DNA of 64,000 nucleotides from Fluviicoccus keumensis (GTDB lineage Bacteria > Pseudomonadota > Gammaproteobacteria > Pseudomonadales > Moraxellaceae): contig NZ_SHKX01000010.1 in the NCBI RefSeq assembly GCF_004217445.1, forward strand, positions 310,001-374,000. Direction: 5' to 3'. Position 1 is the stretch's first letter. Each line of letters starts with the position of its first letter. The notes under the pieces are model-generated. The model was not told the DNA's origin. It saw only the letters and a program-made list of their open reading frames with translations, and did no database searches. Positions 48,727-57,422 of this stretch are shown here, piece after piece. The position numbers were made by a program, and so were the translations under genes.

Positions 48727-49878
48727 TTACAGCTTCATCGCTTGCAGGATCGAATCACGCACTTGCGCCAGCGTGGCATCAATGGTCAACAACGTAGCGC
48801 TGTTGTTGCACTGCTGGATGGCGGTGTCCGGATCCTTCAGACCGTTGCCGGTCAGGGTACAGACAATGGTGGAACCTTCGGGGATGCGACCGTTCTTGAT
48901 GTCGCGGATCGCGCCGCCAATGGACGCCGCCGAAGCCGGTTCGCAGAAGATACCTTCGTACATCGACAGCATGCGCTGGGCATCAAGGATGTCCTGATCG
49001 GCCAGTTCGTCAAACCAGCCGCCCGACTCTTCCTTCACCTTCCAGGCTTGCGCCCAGCTTTGCGGGTTGCCGATGCGGATGGCAGTAGCGACCGTTTCCG
49101 GGTTGGCGACGGCGCCGCCACGCATGAACGGTGCGGAACCGGCAGCCTGATAGCCGATCATCTTCGGACGGCTGCCGATCACCGGACCACCGGCATAGCG
49201 GCAATGGCCGTTGCAGAACGAGCACGACTCAGTAACTTTCTGACCGGCCGGGGTGGAATATTCGCAGTAGCCGATCCAGTGCGCGGTAATGTTGCCGGCG
49301 TTGCCGACGGGCAGGCAGTGGTAGTCCGGCGCGCGGCCCAGTTCTTCGACAATTTCAAAGGCAGCGGTCTTCTGGCCTTGCAGGCGGAACGGGTTGACCG
49401 AGTTGACGATCGTCACCGGCGCTTCCTTCGCCACTTGCTTCACCAGTTCCATGCCGTCGTCAAAGTTGCCGCGGATTTGCAGGGTGATGGCGCCGTACAT
49501 CATCGCCTGGGCCAGCTTGCCCATGGCGATCTTGCCTTCCGGAATCAGCACGAAGGCCTTGATCCCGGCGCGCGCGGCGTAAGCGGCGGCGGCGGCGGAG
49601 GTGTTGCCGGTCGAGGCGCAGATCACGGCCTGGCTGCCTTCTTCCACGGCCTTGGTCACGGCCATGGTCATGCCGCGGTCCTTGAACGAACCGGTCGGGT
49701 TCAGGCCTTCGTACTTGACGTAGATATCCACGTCCTTGCCGATCAGCTTAGGAATATTCTTCAAGCGAATCAGCGGCGTATTGCCCTCACCCAGCGAAAT
49801 GATGCGGGTGTCGTCAGAAACCGGCAGGTGGTCGCGGTACTTGTTGATCAGGCCGGTGTAACGTTGTCCAAAACTCAT
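48727..49878 (-). CDS. thrC: Threonine synthase with a Cys-rich insertion
   Basis: PLP enzyme of 383 residues that converts phosphohomoserine to threonine. The PLP lysine is Lys66 in NPTGSFKDRGM, with the ASTGNTSAAAAAY and GNAGNITAHW loops. This is the short (actinobacterial/Bacillus-like) class rather than the long Neisseria/E. coli class, as far as I can judge. Residues about 205-235 carry an insertion with four cysteines (Cys205, 219, 222, 226; motif CSFCNGHC) that I do not expect in this family. It may bind metal. It lies 57 bases after hom. Confidence 0.93.
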   Translation of the reverse strand: MSFGQRYTGLINKYRDHLPVSDDTRIISLGEGNTPLIRLKNIPKLIGKDVDIYVKYEGLNPTGSFKDRGMTMAVTKAVEEGSQAVICASTGNTSAAAAAYAARAGIKAFVLIPEGKIAMGKLAQAMMYGAITLQIRGNFDDGMELVKQVAKEAPVTIVNSVNPFRLQGQKTAAFEIVEELGRAPDYHCLPVGNAGNITAHWIGYCEYSTPAGQKVTESCSFCNGHCRYAGGPVIGSRPKMIGYQAAGSAPFMRGGAVANPETVATAIRIGNPQSWAQAWKVKEESGGWFDELADQDILDAQRMLSMYEGIFCEPASAASIGGAIRDIKNGRIPEGSTIVCTLTGNGLKDPDTAIQQCNNSATLLTIDATLAQVRDSILQAMKL

Positions 49879-49935
49879 GATGGGTCTCTCGTTGCGTCGT
49901 ACGCTCCCCCGTTGCCGCGGGGGAGGAAAAAGTCT

Positions 49936-51240
49936 TCAGGCGTCCAGGGCTTCCAGACGGATGCGCACCACCGGGGCGACGATATCGGTCAGGGCTTCCA
50001 GACTGCCGATGGCGCGGTTCATCTCGCGCTCGATCACCGGCTTGGTCAGGATGATCACCGGCACCGTGCCCGCTTCGTGGGCGGGCTTCTGCAGGATGGC
50101 CTCGATGCTGATGCCGTTTTCGCTGAGGATACGGGTCACATCGGCAAGCACGCCCGGCTTGTCATTGGCCTGCAGGCGCAGGTAATAGGCGGTGCGGATG
50201 GCTTCCACCGGCAGGATCGGCGTATCGGCCAGCTCATTCGGCTGGAAGGCCAGGTGCGGCACATAACTGTTGTTGTCGCTGCTCAGCGACCGCACGACAT
50301 CGACAATATCCGCCACCACGGCCGACCCGGTCGGACCCGCGCCCGCGCCCGCGCCGTAATACAGCGTCGGGCCGACGGCGTTGGACTGCACCAGCACCGC
50401 GTTCTTGACGCCATGGACATTGGCGATCAGGCGGTCAGCGGAGATCAGCGTCGGATGCACGCGCAGCTCGATGCCTTCCGGCGTGCGACGGGCGATACCC
50501 AGATTCTTGATGCGGTAACCCAGTTCCTCGGCATAGCTGACGTCTTCGCGGGTCAGCCTGGTAATGCCTTCGGTGTAGACCTTGGCGAACTGCAGCGGAA
50601 TGCCGAAAGCGATCGACGCCAGGATTGTCAGCTTGTGCGCGGCATCGATGCCTTCCACGTCAAAGGTGGGGTCGGCTTCGGCATAACCCAGCGCCTGCGC
50701 TTCCTTCAGCACATCGGCGAAGTCGCGGCCCTTGTCGCGCATTTCGGTCAGGATGTAGTTCCCGGTGCCGTTGATGATGCCGGCCAGCCACTCGATGCGG
50801 TTGGCCGCCAGGCCTTCGCGCAGCACCTTGATGATCGGCACGCCGCCGGCGACCGCGGCCTCAAAGGCCACGTACACGCCCTTGGCTTCGGCGGCGGCAA
50901 AGATTTCATTGCCGAATTCGGCCAGCAGCGCCTTGTTGGCGGTGACCACGTGCTTGCCGTTGGCGATGGCGGTCAGCACCAGCTCGCGCGCGGTGGTAGT
51001 GCCGCCGATCACTTCCACCACGATATCCACTTCCGGATCGTTGACGACGGCAAAGATATCCTGACTGACCTTGACGCCGTGCAGATCGTACTTGCCGGAG
51101 TCGCGGCGGATGCCGACATGGGAAACCTGGATGTAGCGGCCTGTGCGACGGCTGATTTCCGCCGCATTTTCTTTCAGCAAATTGAATGCACCGCCGCCGA
51201 CTGTTCCCAGCCCGACGATGCCGACTTTAACCGGTTTCAC
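49936..51240 (-). CDS. hom: Homoserine dehydrogenase
   Basis: Reduces aspartate semialdehyde to homoserine for threonine and methionine. It has 434 residues: a Rossmann domain (VGIVGLGTVGGGAFNLL), a catalytic domain (GIINGTGNYILTEM; DPTFDVEGIDAAHKLTILA) and a C-terminal ACT domain (about 350-430) for feedback by threonine. The GTG at 51240 is the likely start, with AGGTGAT upstream. It is followed by thrC, the usual pair. Confidence 0.96.
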   Translation of the reverse strand: MKPVKVGIVGLGTVGGGAFNLLKENAAEISRRTGRYIQVSHVGIRRDSGKYDLHGVKVSQDIFAVVNDPEVDIVVEVIGGTTTARELVLTAIANGKHVVTANKALLAEFGNEIFAAAEAKGVYVAFEAAVAGGVPIIKVLREGLAANRIEWLAGIINGTGNYILTEMRDKGRDFADVLKEAQALGYAEADPTFDVEGIDAAHKLTILASIAFGIPLQFAKVYTEGITRLTREDVSYAEELGYRIKNLGIARRTPEGIELRVHPTLISADRLIANVHGVKNAVLVQSNAVGPTLYYGAGAGAGPTGSAVVADIVDVVRSLSSDNNSYVPHLAFQPNELADTPILPVEAIRTAYYLRLQANDKPGVLADVTRILSENGISIEAILQKPAHEAGTVPVIILTKPVIEREMNRAIGSLEALTDIVAPVVRIRLEALDA

Positions 51241-51335
51241 CTGATCACCTGTGCGATTTTCCGCAGAGCGGACAGTGTTGCAAAAACAGCGATGATATAA
51301 CGGATCGGCGGGAAAATGTACCCGCCGCCCCACCG

Positions 51336-52157
51336 TTACTTGATGCCCAGCTCATCCGCAAGGCTCTTGGGCGGCAGATAGCCGCCAACCTGCGCACCGG
51401 ACTCGGTGAAAATGGCCGGTGTACCGTGAACGCCGACCTGCGCCCCCAGCTCATATTGGGCCTTGACCGGATTGGCGCAGGCCGGGCTGACCACATTCTG
51501 CCCCTGCTTCGACAACGTCAGCGCCTGCAAGGGGTTGGCATTGCACCACACAGCCTCCAGCTTGCTGGCGGAAGGCGATGGATAACCGGCTCGAGGGAAC
51601 GCCAGATAGCGAACCTCAATCCCCAATGCATTGATTTCATTGATTTCAGAGTGCAGCTTGCGGCAATAACCGCAGTCGACGTCTGTAAAGACATAAACCG
51701 CCGCCTTACGCTGGCCCTTGGCGGGATAAATCAACATATCCTTCAGCGGCACCGCCGCCAGGGCCTGTTTGCGCTCCTCGGTCAGTACTTGCTCGGTTTC
51801 ACTCACCAGTTCCTTGCCGTCAATCCGGAACAACTCCCCTTGCAGCATGTATTTGCCGTCGGCGGAGACGTAAGAAGGGCCATAGCCTTTGACCTTGACT
51901 TCGTACATCCCCTTCAGGCTGGAAGGACGCACCGCATCCACCTTGACTTGGGGAGCCGCCTCGGCCAACGCCGCCCGAATATTCTTCTCGGCCAACTGGT
52001 CCGACGTCATCTGGACGTCCGGCGCCGACGGTGCGGCTGCTGGAGATGCCGCGGGAGCGGATTCAGCCGCAGAGATCATCTGCGTCTTGAGCGGCTTGTC
52101 ATTCGGCGCGCAGGCCGCCAAGGCCAGCGCCGAAAGCAAAAGCATGGTGCGATTCAT
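51336..52157 (-). CDS. dsbC: Thiol:disulfide isomerase DsbC, predicted lipoprotein
   Basis: Periplasmic disulfide isomerase of 273 residues. An N-terminal dimerisation region is followed by a thioredoxin domain with active site FTDVDCGYCRKLHSE and the cis-Pro loop GVHGTPAIF. Unlike E. coli DsbC, the signal ends in ALALAAC, a lipobox (Cys16 by count). An Ala/Pro/Ser-rich linker follows, so it is probably anchored to a membrane. GAGGAG lies 7 bases before the ATG. It stands between xerD and hom. Confidence 0.9.
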   Translation of the reverse strand: MNRTMLLLSALALAACAPNDKPLKTQMISAAESAPAASPAAAPSAPDVQMTSDQLAEKNIRAALAEAAPQVKVDAVRPSSLKGMYEVKVKGYGPSYVSADGKYMLQGELFRIDGKELVSETEQVLTEERKQALAAVPLKDMLIYPAKGQRKAAVYVFTDVDCGYCRKLHSEINEINALGIEVRYLAFPRAGYPSPSASKLEAVWCNANPLQALTLSKQGQNVVSPACANPVKAQYELGAQVGVHGTPAIFTESGAQVGGYLPPKSLADELGIK

Positions 52158-52229
52158 GATGCTCTCCTCATAATTTCATCAAGTCTGACCCAGGTGGACG
52201 CCTGCCGCCACAAGGTTTGTGTATCCCGA

Positions 52230-53192
52230 TCACCCCCGGGGGTGATGCTCGGCATGCAACGCCTGCAGGCGGGCGCGGGCCACATGCGTATAAATCTGAG
52301 TGGTCGCCAGATCGGTATGCCCCAACAACATCTGTACCACACGCAAATCGGCGCCATGATTCAACAAATGCGTGGCAAAGGCGTGGCGCAAGGTGTGCGG
52401 CGACAGCGGCCGATCAATACCGGCCTGCCGGGCATACGCCTTGATGGCATACCAGAAATTCTGGCGGGTCATGAAGCCGCCCTGACGGCTGGGAAACAAT
52501 GCGTCCGTCGGACGCCCCCGCACCAACTCCGGCCGCCCTTCCGTCAGGTAACGCAACAGCCAGTCGCGCGCCACCTCTCCCAGCGGGATCAGGCGCTCCT
52601 TGGCGCCCTTGCCCCGCACTCGCAAGAAACCGGCGCGAAGGTTGGGTTCGTCCACCATCAGTCCGACCAGCTCGGAAACCCGCAGGCCGCAAGCGTACAG
52701 CACCTCGAACATGGCCCGGTCACGCAGGCCGTTTGGCGTCGAGGCCTCGGGGGCCGCCAGCAAGGCCTCCACATCCGCCTCTGAAAGATCCTTCGGCAGG
52801 GGACGCCCGGTTTTCGGCGATTCGAGCCGCACGGAAGGATCCACGGACAGCAGCCCCTCTGCAAGCCCGAGCCGATAGAATCGCTTCATGGCGGACAGGC
52901 TACGCGCCATGGAGCGGGGATTCGCCCCCTGATCCCCCAAGGCACCCAAGTACCCTTGCAGATCTGCCTCTCCCAGCACCGACAACGGGCGACCGGCCCA
53001 TTGCGCCAATTGTTTCAGGTCCGTCAAATAGGCATTGACCGTGTGCGGACTCAGCGCCCGGGCAATCAGGCGGTCGCGCAACCAATCCAGCTCTACCCCC
53101 GTCGCCCCGTCAGGCAGGGATACCGGCGCCAGGGGACGCCCCCTCCCCCGACGAGGCCGGGTCGAAACCGGCTTTCGATCTGGCTGGACCAT
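52230..53192 (-). CDS. xerD: Tyrosine recombinase XerD
   Basis: Site-specific recombinase of 320 residues that, with XerC, resolves chromosome dimers at dif. Catalytic residues are visible: Arg in CGLRVSELVGL, Lys in GKGAKERLIPLG, His and Arg in SPHTLRHAFATHLL, His in LGHTDLATTQ, and Tyr in TQIYTH. ATG 53192 has GGGAG 5 bases upstream. A 25-residue basic leader precedes the normal start of the core-binding domain. It lies just downstream of the rplS terminator. Confidence 0.92.
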   Translation of the reverse strand: MVQPDRKPVSTRPRRGRGRPLAPVSLPDGATGVELDWLRDRLIARALSPHTVNAYLTDLKQLAQWAGRPLSVLGEADLQGYLGALGDQGANPRSMARSLSAMKRFYRLGLAEGLLSVDPSVRLESPKTGRPLPKDLSEADVEALLAAPEASTPNGLRDRAMFEVLYACGLRVSELVGLMVDEPNLRAGFLRVRGKGAKERLIPLGEVARDWLLRYLTEGRPELVRGRPTDALFPSRQGGFMTRQNFWYAIKAYARQAGIDRPLSPHTLRHAFATHLLNHGADLRVVQMLLGHTDLATTQIYTHVARARLQALHAEHHPRG

Positions 53193-53204
53193 TTTCACTC
53201 CCGC

Positions 53205-53231
53205 AAAAAAAAGGCGACCCGCAGGCCGCCC
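53205..53231 (-). terminator. Terminator of the rpsP-rplS operon
   Basis: On the minus strand GGGCGGCC...GGGTCGCC forms a GC stem followed by eight T. It lies 23 bases after the rplS stop and 13 bases before the xerD start. Confidence 0.75.
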
Positions 53232-53253
53232 ATTTTTATACACCGTTTCCGTC

Positions 53254-53622
53254 TTAATCAGCACGGGCAGTGAGTTTTTCCTTGATACGGGCCGACTTGC
53301 CGGCGCGATCACGGAGGTAGTACAGCTTGGCGCGACGCACAGCGCCGCGACGCTTGACTTCGATACCGGCAACGACCGGAGAGTGCGTCTGGAACACACG
53401 CTCGACGCCAACGCCATTGGAAATCTTGCGCACGGTGAACGCAGAATTCAGGCCGCGATTCTTGATGGCGATAACCACGCCTTCATAGGCCTGCAGACGC
53501 TCACGATCGCCTTCCTTGACCTTCACCTGAACGATAACGGTATCGCCGGGGGCAAAGGAGGGAATGTTCTGTTTCAGTTGGGCTTGTTCAACAGCTTGAA
53601 CCAGCGGATGCTTACCGCTCAT
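53254..53622 (-). CDS. rplS: 50S ribosomal protein L19
   Basis: Ribosomal protein of 122 residues at the 30S-50S interface. Signatures are FAPGDTVIVQVKVKEGDRER and VKRRGAVRRAKLYYLRDRAG. It is last in the rpsP-rimM-trmD-rplS operon. Confidence 0.98.
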   Translation of the reverse strand: MSGKHPLVQAVEQAQLKQNIPSFAPGDTVIVQVKVKEGDRERLQAYEGVVIAIKNRGLNSAFTVRKISNGVGVERVFQTHSPVVAGIEVKRRGAVRRAKLYYLRDRAGKSARIKEKLTARAD

Positions 53623-53684
53623 GGCAGTTCTCCAATACGGCTGCAGAGGCTGTGGGACAAGCCCGGCGCATGCAACTCATTTCA

Positions 53685-54461
53685 TTACAGCCCCTTATCG
53701 GGACTGACCGAGGGCTCAGCCGCTTCCGAACGCAGTTCGGCAAGTATACGGCGTTGCTCCTTGTTCAACGGCGCATCGTCCAGAAGCTCGGGACGACGCA
53801 ACAGTGTTCGCTTCAGGCTTTCCCGCCAGCGCCAGCGCTGGATGGCGGCGTGATCCCCGGACAACAGCACGGAGGGAACCGCCTCGCCTTCATAAATTTC
53901 GGGGCGCGTATAGTGGGGACAATCCAGCACACCTTGCACAAAGGAGTCCTGTTCGGCCGACTGGCTATGCCCCAGCACCCCCGGAATGCGGCGGATAACC
54001 GTATCCATCAGCACCATGGCCGGCAGCTCGCCACCGGACAGCACATAGTCGCCAATCGACCATTCCTGATCGACGCAGCGGCGGATCAGGCGCTCATCCA
54101 CCCCCTCGTAACGACCGCACAAGAGAATGAATGCGGCATTTTCCGCCAGCTCCACGACCGCCGGCTCATCCAGCCTACGCCCCTGAGGCGACAGATAAAT
54201 CACCCGCGGAGCAAAACCGGCCGCCTCAGCCTCGACACGCGCCGCTGCAATGGCGCGCTCCAGAGGCTCGGGCATCATCACCATCCCGGGACCGCCGCCG
54301 TATGGACGTTCATCAATGCGGCGATAATTGTCCTCGGTGAAATCACGCGGATTCCAGCAGCGAATGGACACTTTTCCCTGGCTGACCGCCCGACCGGTCA
54401 TCCCAAAGTCGCGAATGGCGGCAAACATCTCGGGGAAGAGCGTGATCACGCCAAACCACAT
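53685..54461 (-). CDS. trmD: tRNA (guanine37-N1)-methyltransferase
   Basis: Essential SPOUT methyltransferase of 258 residues that prevents frameshifting at G37. Motifs are WFGVITLFPEMFAAI, GGGPGMVMMPEPLERA, LLCGRYEGVDERL and SIGDYVLSGGELPA. ATG 54461 has GGAG 9 bases upstream; it overlaps the 5'-side rimM frame slightly less than a longer start would. It lies between rimM and rplS. Confidence 0.97.
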   Translation of the reverse strand: MWFGVITLFPEMFAAIRDFGMTGRAVSQGKVSIRCWNPRDFTEDNYRRIDERPYGGGPGMVMMPEPLERAIAAARVEAEAAGFAPRVIYLSPQGRRLDEPAVVELAENAAFILLCGRYEGVDERLIRRCVDQEWSIGDYVLSGGELPAMVLMDTVIRRIPGVLGHSQSAEQDSFVQGVLDCPHYTRPEIYEGEAVPSVLLSGDHAAIQRWRWRESLKRTLLRRPELLDDAPLNKEQRRILAELRSEAAEPSVSPDKGL

Positions 54462-54484
54462 CGGGCGGGTCTCCGCGTTCCGGT

Positions 54485-55021
54485 TCAGAATTCCGGATCC
54501 CAATCGACAACAACACGTCGCGAGGCCAGATCCACATGTCTGACAACCCGCTCAGGCAACCAGGGAACCAGACGCTCGCGATCGTCGATGCTGCCGGCAA
54601 CGGGGCGGATCACCAGCACATCATTCGAACCGGTTTCCATAAGACTGTGAACCTGCCCCAGCAGGCGACCGTCGTCCAGAAATACGGAAAGGTCCAGCAG
54701 GTCGGACCAGTAATAGTCGCCGTCCGGCAACTCGGGCAAACACGACTTGTTCACCCACAGAACGGTGCCTTTCAGGCCCTCCGCTCCATTACGGTCGGTC
54801 ACGCCATCAATGCGGATGACCAGACCCTTGCCCTGCTCCCGCCATTCCGCCACACGCAGTTCCTGCATGCGCCCGTCAATCCGGGCATACCAGGGTGCAT
54901 AGGCAAAAATATTGGCAATGGGATCCGTATTCGAATAAACCCAAACCCAACCCTTGATACCATATGCCGCCTGAAGACGACCCACCTCAACCAGCTGGTC
55001 GGGGGACGGAATGTCGGACAT
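54485..55021 (-). CDS. rimM: 16S rRNA processing protein RimM
   Basis: Assembly factor of 178 residues for the 30S head, binding S19. It begins with the RimM domain (VEVGRLQAAYGIKGWVWVYS) and ends with a PRC-barrel (VLVIRPVAGSIDDRERLVPW). It lies 5 bases downstream of rpsP. Confidence 0.95.
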   Translation of the reverse strand: MSDIPSPDQLVEVGRLQAAYGIKGWVWVYSNTDPIANIFAYAPWYARIDGRMQELRVAEWREQGKGLVIRIDGVTDRNGAEGLKGTVLWVNKSCLPELPDGDYYWSDLLDLSVFLDDGRLLGQVHSLMETGSNDVLVIRPVAGSIDDRERLVPWLPERVVRHVDLASRRVVVDWDPEF

Positions 55022-55026
55022 GCGTA

Positions 55027-55269
55027 TCAGGCAGCAGTGGCCTTGGCCAGCTGGGCAACACGCTCAGAGGGCTGGGCGCCTTGGCTGATCCAGTACTGGT
55101 AACGGTCGGCATCAATACGGACGCGTTCAGCATTGCCGCGAGCCACCGGATTGAAGAAACCAACGCGTTCAATGAAACGACCGTCACGGGCGCTGCGGCT
55201 GTCAGTCACAACAACTTGATAAAAAGGACGCTTCTTTGCGCCGCCACGAGCCAAACGAATAACTACCAT
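55027..55269 (-). CDS. rpsP: 30S ribosomal protein S16
   Basis: Ribosomal protein of 80 residues: VVIRLARGGAKKRPFYQVVV then RVGFFNP and DRYQYWISQGAQPSE. The ATG at 55269 has GTGGAT 8 bases upstream; the longer open frame has no similarity. It is first of the four-gene operon. TAGAAT at 55317-55322 (minus) is a probable -10. Confidence 0.98.
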   Translation of the reverse strand: MVVIRLARGGAKKRPFYQVVVTDSRSARDGRFIERVGFFNPVARGNAERVRIDADRYQYWISQGAQPSERVAQLAKATAA

Positions 55270-55316
55270 AACTTTATCCACCAGAACGGTTAGGCTTATC
55301 GCCATAAAGGGCGGTT

Positions 55317-55344
55317 ATTCTACGGCAAAAAAGCTGCCGATAAA
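55317..55344 (-). promoter_or_regulatory. Probable promoter of the rpsP operon
   Basis: Minus strand TTTATC (55339-55344) and TAGAAT (55317-55322) are 16 bases apart, about 48 bases before rpsP. The -35 is weak. Confidence 0.4.
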
Positions 55345-55414
55345 AGATACCGCCTAACAAAAGTGTACAGCCTGTGGTATATAAGCCGAATTGCAGGCTC
55401 CATGGACTCCAGGC

Positions 55415-56182
55415 ATGTCACCGAAGGCCCGAAAATCTTCAGGAAAACCCCGCAACAGGCCGAACATCGTCGTTGTATTGACGGCCGGAGTCACCTTGCT
55501 ACTGGCCGGGTGGTTCCTGTCCGGCAGCTACGCCGGCTACAACGACTTCATGGCCAGAGGCTATCTTGAAGCCTGGGAATACCAGAACAGACTCAAAAAC
55601 CAGAGCGGTCAGGTTTTTACGCCCTCGACCGAGCAACTGGCAAGCGCCAGGCGCTACGCCACGTTGGCCACGACCCTTTCCCCTTCAAACGCCGACTTCC
55701 AGCTGACGCTGGGCAACGCCTATCTTTGGGGCAGCGCCCAAGCCGGCGTCCAGGACTGGAAAGCCCCGGCGCTCAACGCCTTGCGCCAGGCCTGCGCATT
55801 AAGTCCCGCCAGACCCGATCTCTGGGTGCGCCTGGCTCGGGCAAAATCCATTGCCGGCGAGTTCGACCACGAATTCGACACCGCCTTGGCGCGAGGCAAC
55901 CAGCTGGGTCCCTGGCGTCCGTCCAGCATGTACGACATTATTGAAACCGGCCTGATCGTATGGCCGAGGCTGTCATCCGCAGCACGCGAAACCGTGATGT
56001 CGACGATCCAACGATCCCAGCAATGGCATCCCGCCTCCAGCAACGGCGCCGGATACGCCCTGAATATTCAACAACTGGTTAGCAGGCTGCATCGAAACGA
56101 TGAGGTATGCAGCCTGCTGCCGCACGCCGGCGAACCCTGCCCGTTCAAAGCAGCGCCAGGCTCAGCACCGGGACAAACGTAA
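55415..56182 (+). CDS. VpsP-like polysaccharide biosynthesis membrane protein
   Basis: Single-span protein of 255 residues. A basic N-terminus (SPKARKSSGKPRNRPN) is followed by one TM helix (about 20-40) and a periplasmic helical domain. Its TPR-like stretches (SPSNADFQLTLGNAYLW; SPARPDLWVRLARAK) resemble VpsP from exopolysaccharide clusters. The role is unknown; the nearest exopolysaccharide genes are 6 kb away. ATG 55415 is chosen over a TTG eight codons upstream. Its 3' end overlaps the convergent dctM-type gene by 38 bases. Confidence 0.6.
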   Translation: MSPKARKSSGKPRNRPNIVVVLTAGVTLLLAGWFLSGSYAGYNDFMARGYLEAWEYQNRLKNQSGQVFTPSTEQLASARRYATLATTLSPSNADFQLTLGNAYLWGSAQAGVQDWKAPALNALRQACALSPARPDLWVRLARAKSIAGEFDHEFDTALARGNQLGPWRPSSMYDIIETGLIVWPRLSSAARETVMSTIQRSQQWHPASSNGAGYALNIQQLVSRLHRNDEVCSLLPHAGEPCPFKAAPGSAPGQT

Positions 56183-57422
56183 TGATCAAGACGGCCACCA
56201 TCAATACTCCCAGGAAAGGCAGGGTGCTGGCCGCCAAGTCCAGCATCGGTTTCTTGAAGCGGTAGCTGGCAATCATCAGGTTCATCCCGACTGGCGGCGT
56301 GCAATAGCCTATCTCCATATTGGCCAGAAAGATGATCCCCAAATGCACAGGGTGAATGCCGAATCCGGCCGCCATGGGCAGCAGCAGCGGCACCATGATC
56401 ACCAGGGCCGAGAAAATATCCAGGAAACACCCCAGGATCAGCAGGAACACATTCAACAACAGCAAGAATGCCCATTTGCTGTCGATATACTGTTTCACCA
56501 GCGCGAACAGCTTGGATGGAACCTCGGCATCGATAAACCAGTTGGTCAGCGCCGTCGCTACCGCAAGGATCAGCAAAATCCCCCCAACCATCACCATCGC
56601 CTCACGCATCAAGGCAATCAGGCGCGTTAGACGAACTTCGCGATAGACAACCAGCGAAACAAACGTGACGTAAAGGGCGGTCACAGCCGCCGCCTCAGAG
56701 ACCGCAAAGACCCCGCCGTAAATCCCCCCGAGGACAAACACCGGCAAAGGCAGTTCCCATTTGGCCTCCACAAGGGCACGACCGAGCTCCCTCCAGCAAA
56801 AGGGCTGCAACTCCACCGGCCGGCGCTTGGTCACCCAATAACCAAAAAGGCTGAGCAGAGCCACCATCAGCAGCGCCGGGAAGAGACCGGCGCGAAATAC
56901 CGCGTCGATAGTCACACCCGCCCCTTGCGGCATTTGCTGGGCAATAATGGCGTACAGGATCAGGGGCAGGGACGGAGGCAGCAATAATCCCAGGGAGCCC
57001 GAGGTCGTCACCAAGCCCAATGAAAAACGCTCGTCATAACCGGCTTGGCGCAATGCGGGGTAAAGCAACGCCCCCATGGCCACGATGGTCGCACCGCTGG
57101 CACCGGTAAACGCCGTAAAGAAAGCGCAGGTGGTGAAGGCGACGATCGCCAATCCCCCCGGCAACCACCCGAGGAAAGCTCGCGTCAAACGCACCAGGCG
57201 ATGTGAGGTCTGTCCCTCCCCCAGAATATAGCCCGCATAGGTAAACAGCGGCAGCGCCAGCAGCACGGGCGTCTCGACGATCCGGTAGATTTCCACCCCC
57301 ATGACCGTCAGGGGAATTTCATCATGCCAGAAGCCCAGCATTGCGGCACCCGCCAGAACAGTAAACAACGGGGCTCCCAGCAAGGCGAACACAACCAAGG
57401 CCAGACAAAGCATCAGGATCAT
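56145..57422 (-). CDS. TRAP transporter large permease (DctM)
   Basis: Twelve-helix membrane subunit of 425 residues in a tripartite ATP-independent periplasmic transporter. Typical stretches are FTGASGATIVAMGALLYPAL, GSLGLLLPPSLPLILYA and LGIIFLANMEIGYCTPPVGMNL. It overlaps the small permease gene by 4 bases. It is last in the four-gene cluster tatT-dctP-dctQ-dctM. The substrate is unknown. Confidence 0.92.
   Translation of the reverse strand: MILMLCLALVVFALLGAPLFTVLAGAAMLGFWHDEIPLTVMGVEIYRIVETPVLLALPLFTYAGYILGEGQTSHRLVRLTRAFLGWLPGGLAIVAFTTCAFFTAFTGASGATIVAMGALLYPALRQAGYDERFSLGLVTTSGSLGLLLPPSLPLILYAIIAQQMPQGAGVTIDAVFRAGLFPALLMVALLSLFGYWVTKRRPVELQPFCWRELGRALVEAKWELPLPVFVLGGIYGGVFAVSEAAAVTALYVTFVSLVVYREVRLTRLIALMREAMVMVGGILLILAVATALTNWFIDAEVPSKLFALVKQYIDSKWAFLLLLNVFLLILGCFLDIFSALVIMVPLLLPMAAGFGIHPVHLGIIFLANMEIGYCTPPVGMNLMIASYRFKKPMLDLAASTLPFLGVLMVAVLIITFVPVLSLALL

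Noticed and set aside
48574..51300. Open frame of about 900 codons opposite thrC and hom
   Set aside because: Shadow of two well-supported genes; the translation is low-complexity His/Asp/Gly and no ribosome site fits.
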